Shown one piece after another: positions 54,124-64,000 of a DNA stretch of 64,000 nucleotides. Position numbers and translations under genes: made by a program. The notes beneath the pieces are model-generated. The model had not been told where the DNA came from, did not search any database, and was given only the letters and a program-made list of their open reading frames with translations. Within the stretch, counting starts at the first letter, position 1. Every line of letters begins with the position of its first letter. The DNA lies in the NCBI GenBank assembly GCA_020736575.1, contig JAGPYM010000015.1:930001-994000 (forward strand), given 5' to 3'. Origin of the DNA: Thelonectria olida (Eukaryota > Ascomycota > Sordariomycetes > Hypocreales > Nectriaceae).

Positions 54124-55605
54124 CTACACCTTTAGGTGTTGCTGTCGCACATCTTTTGTTACCAGAATTCCCCGCGGCATCGTCGGCTCATTGCTCATGT
54201 CCTGCAGCTTGATGGAAGTTGACTGATTTCCCGTGCCTATACTACGATCCGACCCATCATCTTGAAGACGTGCAAAGGGGTGTTCATCACTTTCATCAGC
54301 CTCTTTCGCCCCTCTCGCATGCGCATGCGAAGTGCCGTAATTCTCCAAGCCCCACGTGCCCGAAAACTGACTTCTGCCTTCTTGTCCAGTCGTGCCCGTG
54401 TTGTCTTTGCGTCTACTGCGTGAGAGTGGTGTCAAGTCGAGCAGGCCAAACGAGATTTTCTTGAGGACTGGCTTTGCGAACGGAAGACAGGCTGCAAGAG
54501 GTCAGATATGAGTCTGGTGATGTGTTACGCTGCTGCAACTTACCGCAAACAACGGCAATATTTCCTTCGACGATTGTCAAAACACCCACCGAGACGAAAT
54601 TCCATGTGATATCTGGATTCACAAGGTCGGTCCGCAGGAGTAGCACCAATCTGATAACAGACACCACAGTAACGCTGTAACTGTTCGTTAGTCCGGTCGC
54701 GGCAATGTGGCATTCGCCAATGCGAAGGAGCTTGCCTACAATATCCCAACGAGAAATATGCCAGAGAGAGCCAACTTTCCACCAGCCGGTAAATGAAGCC
54801 TCCAAACATATGGAAGCGGGAGAAGCATAAGCATCACGTCGGTGACAATCGTGGGGACAGCATTTCCATAGAAGAACTGCATCTGGTCGATACGGCAGTG
54901 ATATTCGGAAGCTGGCAGCGGGTTATCGGGATCGTACCGGGCCCAGGCGGCTCGGGTTGGGGAGCACTGGAGAATCGTGACGAGCAACTGCAACTCATTC
55001 ATTAGAAAATGTCTCTCGAGTTCCAGGCTTGAGAATGTGGCTCTACCAATGCGATGCCCCAGGAGCTCACAATCGCCGCCAGCGCCCAAATTGGCCATCT
55101 CATTGAGCGCCAGACTCCGAACGATCGCCAATAGAAGGCGAGAATAGACAATTTCGTCAGCCACAGGGTGAGTGTGTAGAATATTTCCGCCATGAAAAGC
55201 CCCAGAGCCCAGGCATATGTCGCGTCTGGCTTTCCAGCCCAGACATGTTGGCCGACACCGCGACTGGTAGCTGGCACATGTTAGCTGCAGTTTCATTAGC
55301 ATCGTTAGTAAAGAAAGAAGTTCTTACCATATCCCGCCATTCCAATGACATGGCCAAGAGCAGCAATCTGACGCGGCAATCAGAGATGATAGATGATGCT
55401 TTGTCTAGGGAAGCCTTACCAAAGCGGCAACAATAAACCAATCGTCCAACCAAAGGTTCAAACCCTTGATTCTCCTACCAACCACTCTCATCATTAGAGT
55501 CAAAAAAGCCAAGACCCACGTTGTGACAGAAACAGCAATAATCACAGGTCGTTTATCTTCGCTGAGGTCGACTCCCGCCGGCGCGGATGAGCTACTTGAA
55601 GCCAT
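54124..55605 (-). CDS. PTH11-like rhodopsin-domain membrane protein
   Basis: Six exons (55605-55420, 55367-55328, 55270-55047, 54987-54740, 54680-54544, 54491-54124) total 1203 nt, giving 400 aa. About seven hydrophobic helices are interleaved with family motifs: LNLWLDDWFIVAAL (the DD motif of the fungal rhodopsin domain), GLFMAEIFYTLTLWLTKLSI, FYGNAVPTIVTDVMLMLLPL and FYSVTVVSVIRLVLLL, then VEGNIAVVCACLP. A long hydrophilic C-tail follows (GTWGLENYGTSHAHARG...). The fungal rhodopsin domain family includes PTH11-like putative GPCRs and other integral membrane proteins. No extracellular CFEM domain is present. Signal sensing is inference. The acceptor choice at 55271 (GTGCCAG) is needed for frame. 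Confidence 0.86.
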
Positions 55606-56224
55606 CGTCGCAACCAACAGTGACAACCGATGCCATGAGACACACAAGTGGAACACAGGAGTGAAAGATGCAAACTTCGAGGCCATGATGGGACAACCGA
55701 CAGAGTGGACCGGTTGGGCCCGAAGAACGAGGCGAGTCTCCCAGGCGATAAACGAACCACCCATTTGATCAGTTCATGCACCTGCAAGGGGACGCTGGGT
55801 GTTGGCTCGCATACAACCAGGATGGCGTTCCTAATACACGAAATTCTACAGCGGCCAACCCAGTAAATGGAGACATAGCTCCACGTCTCTTGAGCCTCCA
55901 GTTGGTTCATGACCGAGTCATGGCACCAACCACGGAGTTACTGAATCCTTTCGTGCCCACGTTCTCGTGCTATTATCCGTACTTCCGGTATTTATCGTCT
56001 GGTTACATTGGATCGTGGCGTGAACGATGATCTGGACAAGGGCATATCCCGACGAGCGCGTTTCAGCAGATTAGGTGCGCAGCGAGGGCCGTGCTGATGG
56101 TCCATGAGGCCATTTGTTGAGATATATAAACGACGAGATCGTCTCTGAATCTTGGTTCGATATAGTATCTCGGCAATAGCTGCGTGTCGTTGATTAAATT
56201 CCTCCCTTGAAACAACCGTCCATC
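55606..56224. promoter_or_regulatory. divergent intergenic promoter region
   Basis: The region lies between the PTH11-like gene (minus) and the hydrolase (plus). TATATAAA at 56123-56130 is about 95 bp before ATG 56225. No gene is seen. Confidence 0.45.
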
Positions 56225-57046
56225 ATGTCACCCACAAAGCCAACCATCGTCGTCTTTTCAGGCGCCTTTCATCCAGCCTCGTGCATGGACCTGCTCCTCG
56301 GAAAATTGGAACAAGCAGGATTCCCAGCTGAAGCGTACAGCCTTCGTACCGTTGGCAACCCGGACGCCGTCGTTAATGACGACTCGCAGTATATGAGATC
56401 GGTTATCATCCCCCATCTTGACGAGGATAAAGATGTCATCTTCATCATGCACTCTTTTGCCGGTTTTGCAGGAAGTGCTGCCATGTCGAATCTGAGTAGG
56501 AAGAGCCGCGAGAGTCGCGGTGAAAAAGGCGGCATCATTGGTGTTGTATACTTGTCGGCTTTTGTTCCCAGCGAGGGAGTGTCCGCGCTCGATATGCTTG
56601 GGGGTAACTGGGCACCATGGCATGAGGTAGATGTAGGTCTACTATCTTCCTCGGCTGCGATTTGGAACAGCTACTGACTCGATTGCTAGGAGGACACGGG
56701 CCTGATCACACCTAAGGACCCCTTCGAAACCTTCTACAAGGATTGGGATGAAGATCTGGCAGCTGAGATGGTCAAGACGCTAAAGGGTCACTCTGTCAAG
56801 TCAATGAAGTCGGTCGCATCAGCTATTGGCTGGAAGGAAAAGGACTACGATGGCCGTCGTGCGTACATTCGCTGCCTAGAGGACAACGCTCTACCACTGG
56901 TTGCTCAGGACGCATTCGTTGGAAACTCTGGAGTCGACTGGCTCGTCAAGTCATTGCCAACATCGCACAGCCCTTTCCTATCGAGACCAGATGAGACTTC
57001 AAAGATTATCCAGCAGTTGGCCGATGAGTTCCAGTCTGTCAATTGA
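56225..57046 (+). CDS. alpha/beta hydrolase
   Basis: Two exons (56225-56632, 56690-57046) encode 254 aa. The start ATG (MSPTKPTIVVFSGAFHPAS) gives the usual first strand followed by an oxyanion-hole-like loop. The nucleophile elbow is FIMHSFAGFAGSAAM (Ser in H-S-F-A-G, a relaxed GxSxG). IIGVVYLSAFVPSEG is typical of the small esterase/hydroxynitrile-lyase-like branch that contains fungal EstA-type hydrolases. The catalytic His probably lies in SLPTSHSPFLSRPDET near the C-terminus. The TATA box about 95 bp upstream fits. It is cytosolic, and substrate is unknown. Confidence 0.85.
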
Positions 57047-57104
57047 GATAGCTCATAAAGTAGGTCAAAATTCGTTGATATTATTGGTTTCGAGACGATT
57101 CGAT

Positions 57105-58937
57105 CTACAAGCCTATGGAGTATTCCTGCAAAGTCTGGTTGCCCTGGAAATCACCTTTCTGAGTTGTAAAGTTCTCAATGGTTCCCAAGTCCTTGATACG
57201 TCCGATCAACAACTCGATGATGCGATATCCCGCGCCCGCAGTATATTCAGGGAGCTCGTGTCCGGCCAGTTGGACCTCGTAGTAGGTAACTCCACGCTCA
57301 TATCCCCAGTGTCCGACGACTCCAGCCTCGCTCAATCTACCAGCGTTGTATTCAGGGTGGTAAGGCACGTAGAACTCCTTATCCTGCGGATACTTCTGGA
57401 ATCCCTGCTTTCCGTGCCACGTTGTGTTTTGCAGCGCGAACAGCGTTCCGTTGGGCGGCAAGATGAAGTCCAGGCGACCGACGCCGATGATGGTGTTGTT
57501 AGTGTGCTCAATGACACGGCGCAGCACGTTGGTCTGGGCGGGGGCCAAGGAAGTGTCGCTCTTGTTCGAGTTGGCATCTCCGTCGCCAAAGACGTTGATG
57601 GGCGTGCATTGGTACCAGTCAACGTGAGGAGCGTTAATGGCATCTTGCACATCGGTGCGGTTGAAGTAGACCTTGGCACCGGGAGGAGAGTAGTCGCCCT
57701 ATGGAGAAATCGACGTTAGCATTGTTGATCGTTTGCGTTGGGAGGGAAAAAGGATTTACCTGGTTCACGATGCCGAGTTGCGCGAATGTGTGAGGGCAAG
57801 TATCAGTGATGTGATAGATGTTGAAGCACGGGTTGGCATCAAGAGCGCCGGCATAGGCGTAGTCGAAAATGTCACAAGTATAGTTGCCCGAAGGATCCTC
57901 ATACGGGTCAGGAAGAACGGGGAATTGTTTCTTGGGCGGGAACGTGGCGTACTTTTCCAAGTATTTTGCGTAGCCGCAGTGCTCGTGAGTCCAGCGAAGC
58001 GCATTCGTGTACGACTCGTTGAGGTTGAACAGGTGCTGCCAGTACTCGATGAAGGGGTAGATGACGGCTTGCTGCTGCAGAGTGCCGTCTCCCAGAAGGG
58101 GATCGTTGATGGCGACACCGCCCAGCTTGAAGTACTTGTCATCGTCGGCCTCAATAAAGGCATTGGCGATGTACGGAACATAGAAGCCGGCATAAGATTC
58201 ACCCGTGATGTACGTGGTGGCACCGTGCAGCTCGAACGTCTCAATGAAGTTGCGCCAGAAGCCAGCGAACTCGCGGCCAAGCTCTGCCTCGTTGGTGATG
58301 TTTGGGGTACCTTGGCTGAAGCCGACTCCGACGGGTTGTTCAACCCAAATGACATTGGTCCTAGATTGAGGTCAGCTCAGCTGCTGATTTCAAAGGGAAT
58401 GGTAGTGCTTACAGGTTCGTCCAACTGTACGAGTTGGGAACAGGGCTGAGGGTGCCGTCTTGCCACAGGAAGGGTCCGTTCTCAGTCAAGAAGCCGCTGA
58501 GAGAGCTGCAACCGGGTCCTCCGTTCAACCTGAGAGGACAAGGTTAGAACAGCTCTTGGGACGCGTTTGATTAAAGCTTACCAGATTACGACATCATCAC
58601 CGGCTTTGGGGTTGGTGCTGGGGAAGAACCAAAAGTACAACTTCCGGGTCTCGTGTTTTGACTGCGAAATGGGCAACAAGCCAGCATATGACTCGCCAAT
58701 GTCAAAGGGCACGTCGGGAATGCCAGTGCCGTTGACGACAAACTTCTTGCTCGCCTTGGTCAGGAACCTGGACTTTGATCGCTTCTCCAAGTCTGGCTCT
58801 TCCACGGCAGGGAGGGCACGCTTCTCGTCAAAGCGCTGTGGAAGGTGGTGGTTAAAGACATTGAGGGCGCCCTTGTTGAAGGCCGCCTCGGACAAGGTGC
58901 CGCAAGCAAGAAGAAGAGTTAGCCACTTGAACTGCAT
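57105..58937 (-). CDS. secreted serine carboxypeptidase (S10)
   Basis: Four exons (58937-58582, 58529-58413, 58360-57760, 57698-57105) total 1668 nt, giving 555 aa. A signal peptide ([18 protein letters not shown]) and a Lys-Arg rich propeptide ([11 protein letters not shown]) are followed by the S10 fold. The splice restores [11 protein letters not shown] (oxyanion region) and [17 protein letters not shown] holds the nucleophile Ser. [12 protein letters not shown] holds the Asp and [11 protein letters not shown] the His. [13 protein letters not shown] is also typical. Many N-x-T/S sequons suggest glycosylation. The enzyme removes C-terminal residues from peptides, in the vacuole or outside the cell. 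A TATA-like CTATATGAGG on the minus strand (59008-59017) precedes the start by about 75 bp. Confidence 0.94.
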
Positions 58938-60544
58938 GTTGAACAACTAACAGGCGTCGACTGCAGACAGTGTCTAGATGCAAACACCACGAGCCGCGGG
59001 CCGTCCCCTCATATAGAGGCTGCAGGCAAACACCACCAGCCTCAGCCGGAGTTCAATATCGCCGGGGAAACTTGCGTCATATGCGCCTTGACATCATAAA
59101 AGCAAAAAGCCTACGAGAAGGAGCACTTTTGCAGCACGGCAAGACGGATAGGCCAGGCGAATCCGCTTTCGAGGCAGCGATGGCCGGCAATGTCGGCAAC
59201 ATGTATATGATCATCCACTATGAGAGTCTCGGGCCTGCCCTATGAGGCATAGTGGGACGCAAAAGTTCCGTGACGCGATGGATATTCCAGGGTGTAGATA
59301 GAGTATGTGTAAGCGCTGCCGTGTCTCGAATTGAGTGAGGGAGAGATGCCAGTAACAATGCTCTGTAGATCGTGCGTGTGTGCTATCGCTTTCGGGCACT
59401 TTTGTCGGCTTGCCGTGGTGCAAACTGCTGTCGTGACACTGTCGTCGGGCAATAATATCCCTGTCCTGTCCAACGCGAGGAACGCGAGGTAGGACTTTTG
59501 CAATCGTTGACTATTATTCTGTGCCGGTCTCTCCGTGCTTCCAGCCTCCAAGTGTGCACTACTCGTATTGGCATAGCCACCTCTTGGCGATTGCTTGTTC
59601 GACTTGGCGTTCGAAACGGAATATCCCTGGGCCATGAATCATGGACGGACCCGTTTTCAGTCATGACTTGAAATGATGGATGAACTGGACTGAAGAATGC
59701 ACGGATCCCCACGCTTGGAAACCCAGGTCCGCCAAGACGTTTGCCCTAGGGCCTAGGGTAGCTATTGGGGTTGTAGGTGATACAACACGAGCAATCTAGA
59801 TATCCAAGATGTTTCAAACAGATAAACAAACATCTCAATGGGACAAAGTTAAGATCAAAGAGAAACACTAGGGTGTGTAGAATTAAATCAAACTTGGGAC
59901 GGAAATTAGCTGCACAAAATGCAAGTGGAATCTTGACGTTGGTGGCGGACTCTGGATAGGTGGTTGAATTGGGTTCCCGTGGCCATCTTGATCTTGATGC
60001 TGGCTCGGGATTAATAGATTCATCCACAATCTGAGAGGCTTCGATTAGCTATCGAGTCGAGCCAATCCAAGGATAAGGTGATGAGATGGTGCATCCTACC
60101 CACGTGGTAAAAAGCCACAAGCTGAACTTAGCGTGCGCCTCATCATGACTTTCAATCACTTGGCCATATTTGTACGTATTTTTCGCAGGTCAACGCGCGC
60201 CACAAGACTGAGCTTGAGCCGACTCCGCGGGCTCGTTATACAATCGACGACGTTTATCCAGGTCCCAGTGCATAAGCTCCATCGTGATACCTTCGAATTT
60301 AATCTACTACAAATAACTACCCGACGTGAGAGGGAAACAATGACGGAAACGAAAGTCCAAGAAAGAACAGGATGCGGTGCTTGGGAGATGCGTTCGTTCG
60401 TCATTATGATTGGCTATTACCTTCGACTGCATCTCCTGTCTCTGTGGTGAGGCTCTCTCATCTGGCCAACGGCGCGGCACCTGGCACCTGGCAGCCAGTC
60501 GAGCTGTCAGGTCCTTCGTGTGCACCGCGTGCTCGACTCTTGTT
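58938..60544. other. intergenic, no gene supported
   Basis: Apart from the carboxypeptidase promoter, the 1.6 kb shows only short unsupported frames (for example minus-strand 59635-59240). No repeat is seen. Confidence 0.4.
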
Positions 60545-61010
60545 ATGATATCCTCTCCTTCAACCACGGCAGCAGACTCAGCAGCCAACGTCAACCGCGG
60601 CAAGAAAGGTAAGCTTCCCAGCCCTCGGTCCGTCAGTCACGAAGCTAACAGCCCAGCTTGTGATAGGATCTGCTGGTTTGCCGCGAGTCCCAAGTTGCGA
60701 CAGTACAAGTCTTTCGCACCTTGCCTTCGTGCTGCCCATCATGCCCCAACGCTATTGTGAGTCTCCTCCATCTATTGTCACTTGTTTGCGAGCCATCTAA
60801 CGTGTCCTTGTAGCCTACAGAGACTTCAAAATCCCCGAGGAAGGATGCCCCCTTCGAGTTGAAGCCCACCCCCGGAAAGGGCTGAAGGTCTTTCGCTACG
60901 AAGAACATCGAAGCGGGGACCGTTATCCTCATAGAGTCTCCCATGTTCATCATTCCCAAGCCGCAGGTGGTATCTACGAGCACGGATAGAGTTTCCAATA
61001 AAAGCCCACC
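60545..61010 (+). pseudogene. N-terminal relic of SET-domain protein
   Basis: A possible first exon begins at ATG 60545 (MISSPSTTAADSAANVNRGK). After intron-like sequence, the frame near 60838-61010 reads DAPFELKPTPGKG, then a TGA, then RSFATKNIEAGTVILIESPM and FIIPKPQVVS. GKG-x-x-S/F-A-T-x-x-I-x-x-G-x-x-I-x-x-E is the start of a SET domain (lysine methyltransferase type). The in-frame TGA interrupts it, and the catalytic core (NHSC, GEE-type tail) is not found downstream to 61500. It is therefore a truncated relic. Upstream limits are uncertain. Confidence 0.5.
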
Positions 61011-61507
61011 GCTGACATGGGTAATCAACATGAAACGAGCCAATATAGGGAGTGCAAGGCCTCAATCGACAACTCTTACGACGCTGTTGACAAGGAGATT
61101 GGTTGTCACCAGCCGGCCCAGCCCCCAGTTTCAGCCCAACGAGGCTGTGTTGAAATGCCACGTGTCGCAAAGCATATAATCGTTTTGTGCTTGGTACCTG
61201 TTATAGGTCGTATGTCCTCGGATGTTCCTATTTTGCAGTACAAGAGGGCGCATCACGCCATAATATTGTCTGGCCCCAACAGAAGATCAGATGCGCCGAC
61301 TGCTACTTGAATGGGGAGTTAGAAAGGTATTCGCTCAGGGGCCTCAGCTTTATCCTCATCAACAAACCTTCAGGGGGGTGTATATCTTAAAGAAAATTCA
61401 GTGATATTGCACCCTCAACCTATGTCTACGCGATTTGCAAAGATCTGACGCTTTGCAGACGATCCGTAAAAATGAATGCTCTGCCCAACGAATCTAACAA
61501 TGTCTCT
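61011..61507. other. no gene seen
   Basis: Frames here do not continue the SET fold and carry no motif. The interval runs into the 3' end of the NB-ARC/TPR gene. Confidence 0.4.
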
Positions 61508-64000
61508 TTACCACAGCATCCATAGACACAATTTGGAGAATTCAGTTTCCTCAAATGGAGCATCCTTGAGATCTGGTCTCAGTGCTGCTCGTAGACCCAA
61601 TGCCTTCTCTCTGCAAGCGCTAGCTTCGCCTTGCACGCCTCGGTCTGAATGGATTTCTGCGAGCTTGTACAAGGCTCGAGCTCTTTGACCCTCTCCTTCA
61701 ACAAAAGTCTCAGATATGCCCACAACTTCTTCGAGCATTTGCCTGGATGGTGAGTTAGAAGGGAATTCGTGACACTGATTGCAATGAACGGAACACTTAC
61801 GTCGCTGAGCTCACATGGCCATCTTTCAACAACATGGAAGCGACATCGTACTGCGAGTCGCATGTCTTGAGTCGGTTTCCGAGCAACTTTCGACGAAACG
61901 CTAAGGCCTTCGATGCTAGTTTCAAGGCATCAGTCGATCGTCCCTGGGCAAGGCGGATACGAGACAATAAGACCATATCGCCCGAGAAACGGGGATTTCC
62001 AGTGCTGAGGAAGGTCTCATCAGTAAAGTCTTTCAGAGACGGGCATTTCGCAAGCATCTTCTCTGCTTCGTCAGGGCGGCCCATGCGAAGAAGGAGACTC
62101 GACATGTTACTATACGAGTTGCCGATTCTGTCGCTGTTGGCCTTGAGCCTAAGACGAATTGCCTCTTGGTGCGACGTGAAGGCAAGGTCCAATTCACCCA
62201 TTTCAGTGTATGCTAGAGCAACGTTGTTAAGACTGTAGGCAATGAAAGGATCCTCAGGCCCAAGGCTGGCCTTCCGTATCTCTAGGGCACGTGTGAAGGG
62301 CTGTAGGGCCTTGGCAGGTTGGGTCAGATCCAAGTCGATGAGGCCACCAAGGTCGATAGCGCTTGCATACTCCAGGCTTGTTTTGTCCTCGAAAGTTGAA
62401 ATTGCTTGCTCAACCATTCCTCTAGCGATGATGTACATTTCACTCTCGTAGAGGTACCTATACAGAGATGCATGAGCAGAAGGATAGCAGTGTACGGGCT
62501 GAATATACGTACCAACTGCATCTTAACAGGAGGTCAGCATACTTTTGGCGATCTCCTGGCTTCTTAGCCGGAATTTTTGCGAGCTGGACAAGCTGGTAGA
62601 CATGAGGAAGGCATTTCTCACATCGCGTCCACGCCGCAATCTGGTGGCCGATATCCGTGCTAGAGTGATCTGGAAATCCCCAACACAGCATGTGGACTAC
62701 GGCATCAAAGTACTTGATGCTCTCCGACTCGCTAAGCCTCTTTTGAACTGCCGATTGCACCAAGCGATGGATCGAAAGGATTGCCAAGTCGCCTGCTCGA
62801 TCGATGAGGGCTGCTCGGAGAAGGTTCTCGGATGCATCACCGACGCTGTCAAGACAAGATTAGCACAGGGCTTTGGAAGCGTCGTAGAACCAGGAGGATG
62901 ACGCTTACTCCATTTCGTCAGACAGAAAAGAAAACTCATCATCGATGTCTTGAGAACCCTGCAGCAAGATGTCCTCAGAGATACCATCCGGGTCAAAGAA
63001 CGAGAGCAAGTTCAGAAGGCTGGTGGAGGTATCGGTCAACTTCTCAAAAGACACGTTCCAAACTGTGCTCAGTGTATGCTCGTAATCACTGCCAGGGGCT
63101 TTTCGTGCATCGATCTTGGTAGAGTGACGCTCGTACAGCGGTAAGAACTCTTTTAGAGACATCTTTCTCTGCTTGATGAACCCGCCGATCTGAGTGAGAG
63201 CCAAAGGTAGTCCGCCAAATGTCTTGCTGATGGCAAAGGCGTGTTGCTCATCGTCTGGCGAAGTGTGATGCAGATCAAGTGCCCTTAGAAGCATCTTACT
63301 GCCATCCTCTTCACCTAGTGCATCAACTTGCACATGCTTCGTCACTAGAGACGTGGCAACAGTGAAATCTCGCGTTGTGAGAAGTACCGAACCATGAATG
63401 GTACCCGGCCATACCGTCTTCAAAGCAGTGGAATCGTCCGCATTGTCAAATATGATGAGGTAGTTGGATTCTGCGGCAGTCAGAATATGATTACAATAGC
63501 AAATGACCATTAGATTAGAATGACGAACTTGTGGTCAGCCAGCTTTTCAGCTTGTAGATGGCTGCAGCGGCGTCTTTCATTTCTTCATCGCTTCCCAACA
63601 ACCCGAGGCCGTCGGCAATGGTGCGACAGCTCTGTCCAATTGCAATGGAGTTATCGGCTGCAATCCACAGGATAACGTCGAACCTGTCCAGGTTGCGATA
63701 GGCGTATTGGAGAGCAATCTGCGTTTTGCCGACGCCGCCCATACCGAACAATGCTACGGATTTGGGCGAAGACGCAGGGGCTTCCGGGCCCAGGGACGCG
63801 CCAATCGTACCCAGGACATCTTCGCAGCCGCTGAACTTGGTATTGGCGCCAAAAGGGATGTTGTTGTACTGAATTGTCTTGGCGCCGTCCGTGCTGCTCA
63901 TCTTCATGGTACCCAGGAGCTCCAGGACTTCTTTGTAATAGGTTTCGTCCTTGCGCATCCGCGCCAGGTCGGCCTCGCTTTCTACGCTCGACGACATGCG
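61508..64000 (-). CDS. NB-ARC/TPR STAND protein, probably partial at the edge
   Basis: Five exons (63997-63529, 63470-62909, 62845-62513, 62457-61801, 61742-61508) give 752 codons, so 751 aa from the ATG at 63997. The frame is open to the window edge. The NB-ARC P-loop is VALFGMGGVGKTQIAL, Walker B-like LIIFDNADDST is formed by splicing, then VLLTTRDF and GGLPLALTQIGGFI. The C-terminal part has repeated helix pairs of TPR type (EYASAIDLGGL, LEIRKASLGPEDPFIAYSLN, AIRLRLKANSDRIGNSYSNM). Only about 70 residues precede the P-loop, while fungal NLR-like proteins usually carry an N-terminal effector domain, so the true start may lie beyond 64000. The intron at 63528 (minus) starts with GTTCGT. It is a likely regulator of programmed cell death or non-self response. 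Confidence 0.85.

Noticed and set aside
56901..58449. Two long plus-strand frames over the carboxypeptidase
   Set aside because: Both are antisense to intact S10 exons and overlap the end of the hydrolase; neither has a family signal.
1..64000. tRNA, rRNA, CRISPR array, insertion sequence or intact transposon
   Set aside because: No cloverleaf with A/B boxes, no rRNA-like block, no regularly spaced repeats and no transposase or reverse-transcriptase motifs were recognised by eye; a tRNAscan or RepeatMasker run would be decisive.

Overview
The window looks like nuclear DNA of a filamentous ascomycete, most likely a sordariomycete and perhaps hypocrealean. The evidence is many short (about 45-75 bp) GT...AG introns with CTAAC/CTGAC-like branch points, fungus-restricted families (HET domain, PTH11-type rhodopsin domain, BIM1-like GPI protein, DUF7704, fungal Zn2Cys6 factors), and genes on both strands with no operon logic. 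I resolved about 26 probable intact genes. Where I worked out all splice sites, the exon lengths sum to a multiple of three. The genus is inference; no species call is possible from sequence reading alone.

Layout. 0-8 kb: a transcription factor with an unusual composite DNA-binding region (two C2H2 fingers plus a Zn2Cys6 cluster) is divergent from a carotenoid/stilbene-cleaving oxygenase. A LaeA-like methyltransferase and an NmrA/isoflavone-reductase-like oxidoreductase follow. The enzyme types would suit a small aromatic-metabolism or specialised-metabolite locus, but co-function is inference. 8.5-21 kb: an island rich in gene relics (a ubiquitin-like-domain protein, a MYND-finger-like protein and a third conserved fungal protein, all with in-frame stops or frameshifts). 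Among the relics lie an intact DHA1 MFS transporter, a small unknown gene, a secreted Ca2+-dependent PI-PLC, and a Zn2Cys6-type factor whose DNA-binding region cannot be read cleanly. 22-29 kb: an SMP-C2-C2 lipid-binding protein, a Gfo/Idh/MocA oxidoreductase and an SH3YL1/Ysc84-like actin regulator.

29-46 kb: a coiled-coil hypothetical protein, a HET-domain protein, a full-size ABCB (MDR) transporter with a TCCG-repeat cluster upstream, a DUF7704 membrane protein, a GT71-like mannosyltransferase, and a close tandem pair of a stand-alone Rieske protein and a GMC oxidoreductase. 46-59 kb: many secreted or surface products (small secreted protein, RNase T2, BIM1-like GPI protein, dibasic-processed secreted protein, PTH11-like receptor, S10 carboxypeptidase), together with an HD-domain nucleotidase and an alpha/beta hydrolase. 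59-64 kb: a SET-domain relic, then an NB-ARC/TPR STAND protein that runs to the right edge and may be cut there.

Themes. The window combines export and detoxification (MFS, ABCB), a secretome, and self/non-self signalling genes (HET, NB-ARC/TPR, plus the dead ubiquitin-like relic). Several relic stop codons could have come from CAA/CAG or TGG by single C-to-T (or G-to-A) changes in a CpA context, which would fit RIP-type mutation, but other lesions are frameshifts. No tRNA, rRNA, CRISPR array or intact transposon was recognised.
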